Origin: Candidatus Zhuqueibacterota bacterium
Lineage (GTDB): Bacteria > Zhuqueibacterota > Zhuqueibacteria > Thermofontimicrobiales > Thiofontviventaceae
DNA length: 64,000 nt
Assembly: GCA_016926625.1 (NCBI GenBank)
Contig: JAFGOE010000083.1
Span: forward strand, 24,569 to 88,568
Reading direction: 5' to 3'
Numbering within the stretch: the stretch's first letter is position 1; each line of letters begins with the position of its first letter. This document shows, piece after piece, positions 40,651-49,344 of the stretch. Both the position numbers and the translations under genes were made by a program. The notes below the pieces were generated by a model that did no database searches, had not been told where the DNA came from, and was given only the letters and a program-made list of their open reading frames with translations.

Positions 40651-41082
40651 TCAATCATGATGATCGGGTACATAGGCTCTGTTCTTTTTCTTGTCACTGA
40701 TCCGCTTTTTGTTCCGCAGTCGTCTCAATATGGATTCTCTGGAAGGTTTCGTTTTGATTCGCTTTTTTTTCTTTCTTGATGCTTTTTCGATAAGCAATAT
40801 CAATTTGCTCAGCGCTTCCTGACGATTTTTAGCCTGAGTTCTATGCTTTTCGGAGCGAATGACCAGGTAACCATCCTGGTTGATACGATTTCCAGCATGT
40901 TCTTTCAATTGCTGTTTAACGTATTCAGGCAAATTCTTTGAGGCATCGATATTAAACCGAATTTGAACAGCGGTAGCTACCTTGTTCACGTTTTGCCCGC
41001 CGGGACCGGACGAACGCATAAACTGTTCATCAATTTCGCTCTCATCGATCGATATGTAACGTGTTATCTCAATCGCACCCAT
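40651..41082 (-). CDS. arfB: Peptidyl-tRNA hydrolase ArfB (GGQ rescue factor)
   Basis: RSSGPGGQNVNKVATAVQIRFNI; basic C-terminal tail. Confidence 0.93.
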   Translation of the reverse strand: MGAIEITRYISIDESEIDEQFMRSSGPGGQNVNKVATAVQIRFNIDASKNLPEYVKQQLKEHAGNRINQDGYLVIRSEKHRTQAKNRQEALSKLILLIEKASRKKKKRIKTKPSRESILRRLRNKKRISDKKKNRAYVPDHHD

Positions 41083-42211
41083 GTGTAAATTTATATATTA
41101 ATTCGTAGTTTTCATCCATTATTCGATATGACGAATACAGATCACATGTTAAGCAAGAATGGATCGGGGAGATCAGTACGATGTCACCAATATTGATTTT
41201 CGAGAACATCGATCGATCCAGTTGCACAATTCCATGTTCCTGGGAAAGAGATATCAGAGGAGCATTTTCGATAAATTCACCCAAATGATCATCATCATAT
41301 TCGGTCAGGTAACCATATATGTTTACGTCGTTGATTCTGATGCTATCTTTATAAAGATGTACGGCACCCCCATGAACCACAATTTGTAATCGATCGTCAT
41401 ATTTTCCAACGACCGGACAGGCTACGGCGACTGCGATTTCATTTTTTTTGCATGAACCGATATAAAACTGACTGATGTCATAAAAAACGAAATTGCCGGG
41501 TCTGATCTCATCAATGCCTTGAAAGTGATTAGCGACGCTGCATGTTGGGGTATCGCCGACTGATATAAGGCATGAGGCATGGCCTTGTTGTATCAGATAG
41601 GCTTTTACCTCAGACATTCGTTCCCTGGTTTGATCGTGGACTGCTTGAATTTCGTCTATACTACCGGATCTGTATGATTGACCCGCGTGTGTTAAAATTC
41701 CTCTGAAATTTAATAAATCAGATTCAGCGGCTATTCGGGCCAGAGCATCGATTTTAAATTTATCCGTCCAGGCGACGCCGGTCCGTGCGAGTCCGCAATC
41801 TATTTTTATCCAAACGTCGACTTGTCGTCTTATATTGTTTCTTAAGCGCTGCATCGTCTCGGTGGCGTCCAAAACAAGATGAATTTCGACGTCTCCAGGA
41901 AATGAATTAATCTGCTGTATCGCATTCGGATTCAGCAGGAAAGCGATCGTTATGTTCTTCCACCCATTGGCCGCGAAATAGTAAGCCATATCCAGTGATG
42001 AGACTGTAATTTTATCGACTTCGAATGATCTGAACCAGTCCCCGATGTCGGCCGATTGATGGGTCTTAAAATGAGGCCGAAATATCAAGTCGTTCGCACG
42101 CGCCATCCGCTGCATCGATTCGATATGTCGCATTACTTTGGCCTTATCGACCAACAACACGGGCCGGGTAAAATCGCTATTTTGCGTGAATCTTGAATTT
42201 AATGTGATCAT
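41069..42211 (-). CDS. Alanine racemase-N-domain PLP enzyme, D-threonine aldolase/D-serine dehydratase-like
   Basis: TRPVLLVDKAKVMRHIESMQ, LIFRPHFKTHQS, WIKIDCGLARTGV, LTHAGQSY, SVGDTPTCS. Confidence 0.85.
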   Translation of the reverse strand: MITLNSRFTQNSDFTRPVLLVDKAKVMRHIESMQRMARANDLIFRPHFKTHQSADIGDWFRSFEVDKITVSSLDMAYYFAANGWKNITIAFLLNPNAIQQINSFPGDVEIHLVLDATETMQRLRNNIRRQVDVWIKIDCGLARTGVAWTDKFKIDALARIAAESDLLNFRGILTHAGQSYRSGSIDEIQAVHDQTRERMSEVKAYLIQQGHASCLISVGDTPTCSVANHFQGIDEIRPGNFVFYDISQFYIGSCKKNEIAVAVACPVVGKYDDRLQIVVHGGAVHLYKDSIRINDVNIYGYLTEYDDDHLGEFIENAPLISLSQEHGIVQLDRSMFSKINIGDIVLISPIHSCLTCDLYSSYRIMDENYELIYKFTHGCD

Positions 42212-42462
42212 GTAAATCGTTTCATTCTAAGCCATAGAAGATCAATTAAATAATAATATAATCTTATTCTTAATAAATGTCAAGGATAAATAAGTCCTGG
42301 CAAAATGTCTTTAGTTTTTCATTTTAGTTGTTTCGAGACCGATTAAGCATAAGTCTTCATCAATTTCTAATGATAAATTCTATGGCAGATATTCAATAGA
42401 ATGCATGAATTGTATTAACAAAAACTTTTGCTTCATATTCGGTATATTTAAAGGCTGTAGCT

Positions 42463-45400
42463 CTATGATGAAAAGGCGAGCAACTCGATCAGTTCGTCTC
42501 GATCGAACGTTTTGACGAGTTGGGCGTCGTCGACCTGGACTAAATCATTCATTAATTTCTTTTTTCTTCGAATGATCTTGTCAATTTTATCTTCCAGGGT
42601 ACCTTCGGTGAGCAGTTTGAATACCTGGACACCGCGGGTCTGACCGATGCGGTGTACCCGGTCGGTGGCCTGGTCTTCGCGGGCCGCGTTCCACCATCGG
42701 TCGTAATGAATCACCACAGATCCTCCGACCAGATTAATACCCAGTCCAGCTGCTTTTAAACTTCCGGTAAACACCATACAATCAGGATCCGTATTGAAGC
42801 GTTCGATCATTTCACCGCGCTTAGTCGTCGACCCTCGAATGGAGGCATATTGAATTCCGATATCTGTAAGGTATTGGTTGATGAGGCTCAACATATTCAA
42901 ATATTGCGTGAATACAACGACTTTAAAGCCACTGTTCAGACTCTCCTCTAATAACTCGATGAATAAGTCCCATTTACCGGATTCATATTTTCTATAATCA
43001 AGATTTCCTTTTTCGAGCTGAGACGGGTGGTTACATATCTGTTTGAGGAAATTTAAGATTGAAAAAATATGCAGGTAGGGAATTTTTTCCTCGCGGTTGT
43101 TTAACTGCGTGACCAGTGATAGTGCTTTTGTGTTGATGACATCTCGATATAATTTAATCTGATCTTGACTCAACTCACAGGTCCTGATCTCCTCCGTCTT
43201 CGGCGGAAGTTCTAAAAGCACCTGATCTTTCGTGCGACGTAGTATGAACGGATTGATTAAACGATGTAACTGCTGTAATTGAAGCCGATTATCGTCCTGT
43301 TCAATCGGTTCTATGAATTTTCGTTTAAAACTGGTATCGGTCCCAAGATAATTAGGCAGGACGATGTCGAACAGGGCCTTTAATTCGGTGAGATCGTTTT
43401 CGATCGGAGTGCCGGTCAGTCCGATTTTGATGACGCCGTTCAATTTACTTAAAGCCGCGTTCGTGAGGCTGGTCTTGTTTTTCGCGATCTGGATTTCATC
43501 CAGGATGATGGTCTCGAAGGCCAGTTTATCGAGAACCTCCAGATCGTTTCGCATAACACCGTACGATGTGAGTATGACCGAATATTTTTCCCGTTCCAGA
43601 TATTTTAATTCACGCTCAGAGCCGTGATATACATGAAGGCGAACGTTCTTTTTGAATATGCTTAATTTATCTCGCCAATGTGAAATGACAGATGTGGGGC
43701 AGACGATTAGAAACTTCGCCTGATCTTTGATATAGGTGATCGCCTCCAGCAAGGCAATGCTTTGATAGGTTTTACCCAATCCCATGTCATCGCATAATAA
43801 TCCGGATAATTTATATTTATATAAAAACCATAACCAGGCGTATCCATTGTGCTGATAATCTCTTAATATGATATTCTGGTTATGTATAATGGGTTTTTGT
43901 GATTCAGGTTTATAGCTTAAGAAGTTATCGATCCTGTTTTTTATGGTTTGCTCCGCATTGATCACATTGTGTTCTGGCAAATTGGAGTGCATCTTGAAAA
44001 AATTAAGATTATTCATCCGCACTCTCGCGTGTCGAGGATCGGCGATATCTAATTGATCTTCATTTATCTCATGAATCCACATAAATTCAGGTAAATCGAG
44101 ATCGATCCAATAATCGTTTGTGATCATGAAGCGCTTGCCATCCTGAATCGATTTATAAATATCGTAAAAGGTGAGTGTCACATCGGAAATTTTATATTTT
44201 ACATCGAGGTGTAACCAATCATCCTCCGCAGATGAGATGAACACTCTGGCACTGTCCAAACGATTTACATATGTCTCGGATAATAGAGAAGGACTGACAT
44301 AGTGAAATTGATGGTTATCGATATAGGTTTTGTACCCCTTAATCACAGAAGGGATGCGTTCATTCGAAACGATAACCTGCTTGAAATTGAATAGTTCGGT
44401 ATCGTAATAGGAGATATCTCGCTCGTACTGATAAAATCCTTGCTCCTCGATATAGAGATACTTACCAAAGACAGAGATAACGCCATGATACTCTTCATCG
44501 AGTGTGATTACTTTTTCATCCCGGGGAAAAATTAGCACCGGCGTGATAATGAGATCGAAGTTTTCTGAAATCTTAAGAGAATAGTTCAATCGAATCACAT
44601 TGCTCGAAATATTTAAAATATTATTAAGATCGGGTCGTTTATGGAATGCGTTGATGATCTCAGATATTTGTTTCGGCGGAACATGGAATTCAAAATCTAA
44701 TGAATCGGACTCGATGATGATTTGATGCGCCTTGCCTTCATAGTTGACCCGGATCGAGGGGTAGGGGATATTGAGATACCATATTTTGCTGAAATCAAAC
44801 CAGAGGCTCTCTTCAAATTTCTGTAGCCACGATTTATAACCGGCAAGATTCATTCGCTCTTCCAGTTCGGTTTTTTCGGTATAGGGTAGATCGTAATATC
44901 CGTTTCCACCCTGGGCATCTCGGTTTAAGATGTACTCCATCACGGTCGAATCATGCTTGAAGAGTATGTATTTATATTTATTGATGATTTTAGTACTAAA
45001 TTTAGCCGTGACAAGATGGCTGAATATCATCTCATTTTTATCTGAGAGACAATCGATATAGACAAATTTTGTTGAGTTATCGATCCTGAATCTGAAATTT
45101 AAATCGCGGTTGGAGAACGCTTCATAACATAATTTCGCTAATAATTCCCAGAAGCTCTCATAATAATTTTTCGATATGTTATCATAGATTGATTGGGGAT
45201 TTTCGTGTTCTGAAAAGATGGTGCATAACAGAGCCGCGATATGAGGGCATATCATATTCCGCATATAAGTACCGCAGTCGCATGTGAAAGTGAAATTATC
45301 CTTGTATTGCTTCTTTTTCACTACAACCTGATGTACGTCTTCATTATCCTTGACTTGTGCTACGAATGAATTGCGGACAAAATCAAAGTTAATGCAGGCA

Positions 45401-45480
45401 CCATTAGCGAATAATTCTCTTCCTCGCTGAAGATGAGCTGCGGGAAAGCGATTTTCAAGAGCCCTGGGGAAATGATTCAA
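42463..45480 (-). CDS. SNF2-family DEAD/H helicase with N-terminal SWIM zinc finger
   Basis: CDCGTYMRNMICPHIAALL SWIM; GLLCDDMGLGKTYQSIALLEA, DEIQIAKN, RRTKDQVLLELPPK, DRVHRIGQTRGVQVFKLLTEGTLEDKI. Confidence 0.95.
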   Translation of the reverse strand: MNHFPRALENRFPAAHLQRGRELFANGACINFDFVRNSFVAQVKDNEDVHQVVVKKKQYKDNFTFTCDCGTYMRNMICPHIAALLCTIFSEHENPQSIYDNISKNYYESFWELLAKLCYEAFSNRDLNFRFRIDNSTKFVYIDCLSDKNEMIFSHLVTAKFSTKIINKYKYILFKHDSTVMEYILNRDAQGGNGYYDLPYTEKTELEERMNLAGYKSWLQKFEESLWFDFSKIWYLNIPYPSIRVNYEGKAHQIIIESDSLDFEFHVPPKQISEIINAFHKRPDLNNILNISSNVIRLNYSLKISENFDLIITPVLIFPRDEKVITLDEEYHGVISVFGKYLYIEEQGFYQYERDISYYDTELFNFKQVIVSNERIPSVIKGYKTYIDNHQFHYVSPSLLSETYVNRLDSARVFISSAEDDWLHLDVKYKISDVTLTFYDIYKSIQDGKRFMITNDYWIDLDLPEFMWIHEINEDQLDIADPRHARVRMNNLNFFKMHSNLPEHNVINAEQTIKNRIDNFLSYKPESQKPIIHNQNIILRDYQHNGYAWLWFLYKYKLSGLLCDDMGLGKTYQSIALLEAITYIKDQAKFLIVCPTSVISHWRDKLSIFKKNVRLHVYHGSERELKYLEREKYSVILTSYGVMRNDLEVLDKLAFETIILDEIQIAKNKTSLTNAALSKLNGVIKIGLTGTPIENDLTELKALFDIVLPNYLGTDTSFKRKFIEPIEQDDNRLQLQQLHRLINPFILRRTKDQVLLELPPKTEEIRTCELSQDQIKLYRDVINTKALSLVTQLNNREEKIPYLHIFSILNFLKQICNHPSQLEKGNLDYRKYESGKWDLFIELLEESLNSGFKVVVFTQYLNMLSLINQYLTDIGIQYASIRGSTTKRGEMIERFNTDPDCMVFTGSLKAAGLGINLVGGSVVIHYDRWWNAAREDQATDRVHRIGQTRGVQVFKLLTEGTLEDKIDKIIRRKKKLMNDLVQVDDAQLVKTFDRDELIELLAFSS

Positions 45481-45651
45481 TTTGGAAAATCCTTACATTG
45501 TTGCGTGTACCAAAAAATAGTCTAAATCTGTGCTCCTAACGTGACAATTATCGACTGCCAGTCAGAGAGTAAACATCTTCGATGAAACGAATCATCTTAT
45601 AGTTCTGTTTGCTTGCTAATTCAACATCCATGGAAACAAAATTCACATATT

Positions 45652-46056
45652 TTATTCGATTTCCATCTTAACGCTTCTGTTGAAAATCGCGTACATATTT
45701 TTCAAATGATCACCATGCTCGTCCATCAATACAGCCATCTTAAAATATACGCATTCCACCGGAATTCGCTCAGCCTCTTTACCCTTACCAATTGTCTCCA
45801 TTTTGGTCTTGACCGTAAAGTCCTCGATATTGACATCGACTAAAGTGAGCTCGGTATCGAAAGAATCATGGGGAGTGAATTTAACTGTGACTAGTTGTTT
45901 TCTGAAACCAGCGAACAATTCGGTAATCTGCAATGAGTTATCCAGTTTGGTTTCACCTCTGAAAATCATCTTATTGAAAAATTCTTTTGTCTCCCTGTTC
46001 TTTTCCTGTTTAGGTTGAAAAGAGGTAATCTTTGTATCATCAAATACCTGAGCCAT
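45652..46056 (-). CDS. Protein of unknown function (134 aa)
   Basis: Intact ORF in the gap upstream of SNF2 on the same strand; no family recognised. Confidence 0.6.
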   Translation of the reverse strand: MAQVFDDTKITSFQPKQEKNRETKEFFNKMIFRGETKLDNSLQITELFAGFRKQLVTVKFTPHDSFDTELTLVDVNIEDFTVKTKMETIGKGKEAERIPVECVYFKMAVLMDEHGDHLKNMYAIFNRSVKMEIE

Positions 46057-46311
46057 ATTTTAATTCCTTAAATTTTAAATAACAATAAGTTAAATCTAGT
46101 ATCATACGGGATTAATAGATGTATGAAATTGATGCGGTTGAATTTATTAAATCTTATAATATAATAAAATAACTCAATTAATCAAGTAAATTTTAAGATT
46201 ATTATTTTTTATCGGGAAAAGGATCAGTGATAACTTAATCCTGATGGTTCTCTATTCACGGAATTATAGAAATGACAGGATGGAGAGTATCGGATAATGA
46301 GGATAAAAAAT

Positions 46312-46350
46312 CCCTTTCACTATATTAATTGTGTTAAAATAGTGAAAGGG
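46312..46350 (-). terminator. Rho-independent terminator downstream of lepB
   Basis: 12-bp inverted repeat CCCTTTCACTAT / ATAGTGAAAGGG with 15-nt loop; on the minus strand followed by ATTTTTTA. Confidence 0.8.
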
Positions 46351-46428
46351 AAGGGATCTAATGATATGGAGAGTAAAATGGTCAATTCTTTATATGTTTT
46401 TTTACATCGAATGATTACCGTATTAATA

Positions 46429-47142
46429 TCAGTTAAGAGCGCTGAAGAAACGATTCCAGCGCGGATGCAGGAACGAATTTTTTCTCGATAGTACAACGGC
46501 AGAGGCCTTGCCTACAATCGCCTTACGATCAACCAATCCAAAGTATCTCGAATCGGCGCTGTCATCTCTGTTGTCACCCATGAGAAAATATTTATTTTCA
46601 GGGATTTCTATTGATGCAAACGAGTTTTCTGACCAATAGCGAGGCATGAACATGACTGCGTGCGTTTTCCCGGGTAAGTATTCTTCAAAAATGACACCGT
46701 GATGCGGAAGATCGTTTTCATAATCCAGTCGATCTAGGGGAGTTACGCTTTTATACGTAATCGGTTTACTATTGATGTAGAGCTGGTTATTCTGCATCTG
46801 CAGAACGTCCCCAGGTACTGCGATGACTCGTTTTACCAAACGCGTACGGTCTACCGGAGAAAAGCAGACGACAATATCACCGCGCTGCGGGTGCTGCCAT
46901 GTGGCTAGATGAGTCTGGGTGTAAGGAATCTTCAGGTCGTACGCTAATTTATTAACAAAAACACGATCGCCTTCGAGGATGGTTGGTTTCATCGATCCGG
47001 TGGGAACATCGTTCCAGTCAGCAATCACCGATTTGAAGGATGTAGCGATTAAGACTGCAACGAGTATATTGATCCCCCATTCTTTCCAAAATTTGACTGC
47101 TGTTTTTTTTATAATTTTCTTCATAGCGCACCGTAGTTTCAC
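46429..47142 (-). CDS. lepB: Signal peptidase I
   Basis: DWNDVPTGSMKPTILEGDRVFVNKLAYDLKIP, GDIVVCFSPVDRTRLVKRVIAVPGD, YFLMGDNRDDSADSRYFG. Confidence 0.96.
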   Translation of the reverse strand: MKLRCAMKKIIKKTAVKFWKEWGINILVAVLIATSFKSVIADWNDVPTGSMKPTILEGDRVFVNKLAYDLKIPYTQTHLATWQHPQRGDIVVCFSPVDRTRLVKRVIAVPGDVLQMQNNQLYINSKPITYKSVTPLDRLDYENDLPHHGVIFEEYLPGKTHAVMFMPRYWSENSFASIEIPENKYFLMGDNRDDSADSRYFGLVDRKAIVGKASAVVLSRKNSFLHPRWNRFFSALN

Positions 47143-47259
47143 AGGTTGTTAAGTGTCTTTGTTATTAAGACGACTGAAAGAATGCTTTGTTTTGGACTGT
47201 CATTGAAAAAAGTAAGTTTAAGGAAAAATTAACGTCCATTTGATTCATTCATGAGAAAT

Positions 47260-48948
47260 CTAATCGATGGTAAAACCAACGACTCGATAATTAAATTCGA
47301 AAGACAAGCTATTGCTCCATTCCGTGTCGAGTATGGTCTTATATCGTGTTCCGTCGATCGGACCCACAGGCTTTCCATAGGTATAGAACCAGTTTACGAT
47401 GGGACGTCCGGTGAATCCAAGGCTTATCCAGTATTTCCCAGGCGATAATTTCGGCCAATCCCGTTTAAAGTCGAAGTCGATCCAGACATATCCCGGTTTG
47501 AATGGAATCTTCTCCAGGGAGATGAAATCGCTCGAGGCGATCACTTCGTTGGGCATGCCGTTTTTTTCATCGAATAATTCTACCCACAACTCGCCGCTTC
47601 CGCCGAAGTTATGCAGAGCCAGGCTAATGATACCTAATTTAAGTGGCTTTTGCAGGACAAATACCTGAGCATACTGTTCGCCGCTGGTAACGTATTCGGC
47701 AGTTTCGACCAAAAAGTTTTTCTTTATCTCATAGGTGGATTCGTTTTCCTGCTCGGCCGGACCGCGGGTGGATAGGAAATCGACCCCTTTTGGAAATTCC
47801 AGATTGCCGTACATGAACGGTTTCGTGTACTGCATTTTCTCGAGTTGATCGGGTTCGATCTGCACCGGTTCGGGTTTCTTGATGACCGGTTTTTGAATGA
47901 AGGCTGCGGTAACTTCCGGAATGAGCAGCATTTTTTTAGGGCCGTACGTTTGTTTTATACCCGTTAATGTGACCTGATCATCGGAGAAATTTGACTCGAT
48001 AATCTCTTCGAATTCGGGTGTGGCTAATGTTCCCTTGGTCTGTGACCATCGAATAAGCCCGTCCTGTGACGTTTCGTTGTTATCGGTGCCGATCTCCACG
48101 CGGATGAACCGGTTGCTGACAAACAGAGCGGTTTGTTGAGGATCAAACGGCACCCAGCCCAGATCAGGAAAGAAGACTTCGACCCAGGAATGCCTGCCCT
48201 CGGCCATCTTGAGCGTGTATTTTCCGCGACCGATATCGATCGTATAGGGACGTTTGAGTGTGATCCCATTCACGATACGTACCGGTATACCCACTGCTCT
48301 CATCATCGCCGCGCTTAGATGAGAATAGTTCTGACAGTTACCCTTGCCTGACTTAAACGAGTAGAGACCGTTGTAACTTTCGGGAGTCAGCACGTAATTC
48401 ATGTGATCAATTACCCATGTTAAAATACGTTGTACCGCGTCGAATTCGGTTTTGGCTCCTTTGGTTAATTCATTTGCCTTAGCGACTATCGCAGGATCGC
48501 CGGTAGGAACCTGCTCGGTCGAGCCCAGATAATACCGTTCAGTCTCGGGGATATCGGTGATGGGAAAAGGGGTCGTTGTATTCAGTTTCTGAAGTAAGGT
48601 CTTTGTGTATGCCGAAAATGTGATATCGGTCTGTATCGAACGTGCTGGTTCATGCCAGGTTACCTTGATGACCTGATTACCCCTGTCATCTACATATTCA
48701 CTTTTTTCATCCGGAGACGGAATGAAGGAGAATTTCAGGTTCTCCACTCGCTGATTATAGGTCGGTGACTGATAATTTGATGGTTTAACAAACGTCAGGT
48801 ACAATTTACGAATGGCGGGATTTGGAGTAACCTTCTGAGACATACGATAGTCGATTTTAGACTCCTGGCCACCATTTAAAAGGTAATTCTCTGCCTGTGC
48901 CGGCGAAAAGGTCAGCAACATAACGCATATCATGATGATCTTTTTCAT
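47260..48948 (-). CDS. Exported transglutaminase-like domain protein
   Basis: Signal peptide; GKGNCQNYSHLSAAMMRAVGIPVRIVNG, GRHSWVEVFFPDLGWVPFDPQQ (Cys-His-Asp). Confidence 0.9.
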   Translation of the reverse strand: MKKIIMICVMLLTFSPAQAENYLLNGGQESKIDYRMSQKVTPNPAIRKLYLTFVKPSNYQSPTYNQRVENLKFSFIPSPDEKSEYVDDRGNQVIKVTWHEPARSIQTDITFSAYTKTLLQKLNTTTPFPITDIPETERYYLGSTEQVPTGDPAIVAKANELTKGAKTEFDAVQRILTWVIDHMNYVLTPESYNGLYSFKSGKGNCQNYSHLSAAMMRAVGIPVRIVNGITLKRPYTIDIGRGKYTLKMAEGRHSWVEVFFPDLGWVPFDPQQTALFVSNRFIRVEIGTDNNETSQDGLIRWSQTKGTLATPEFEEIIESNFSDDQVTLTGIKQTYGPKKMLLIPEVTAAFIQKPVIKKPEPVQIEPDQLEKMQYTKPFMYGNLEFPKGVDFLSTRGPAEQENESTYEIKKNFLVETAEYVTSGEQYAQVFVLQKPLKLGIISLALHNFGGSGELWVELFDEKNGMPNEVIASSDFISLEKIPFKPGYVWIDFDFKRDWPKLSPGKYWISLGFTGRPIVNWFYTYGKPVGPIDGTRYKTILDTEWSNSLSFEFNYRVVGFTID

Positions 48949-49006
48949 TATTACCTCAAAATAAAAGGATGTGAATATTATGGATATACATGCCGTATTG
49001 ATTTAA

Positions 49007-49035
49007 AATATAATACAAAATCATAGTTAGGTCAA
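49007..49035 (-). promoter_or_regulatory. Promoter upstream of the transglutaminase-like gene, TTGACC-N17-TATATT
   Basis: -35 49030-49035, -10 49007-49012. Confidence 0.6.
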
Positions 49036-49344
49036 GAAAATTAATTAATATTTCATTATTTTATTATTTTGAACGGATTCCGACCTATCCTCTCGAGTAG
49101 TTATTGGTTTTTAATGAAGTGGTTGCATTTGATTGCTATAAAGGAAGCTCGCTATCGGTTAAATTTGACAGAGAACAGTCGATGCATATTTAACGATATC
49201 ATCGATAAATGGTTCACGTGATCATAAGAGGAGATGCGATATGTCACAATATGTTTAGCAGTTGATGGTCGTGCCATAGGTTTTAAGAAAGTTGGAGTGC
49301 GACATAACCGTTCGATCCCGAACGATTATGCCGCTCATAAACGA

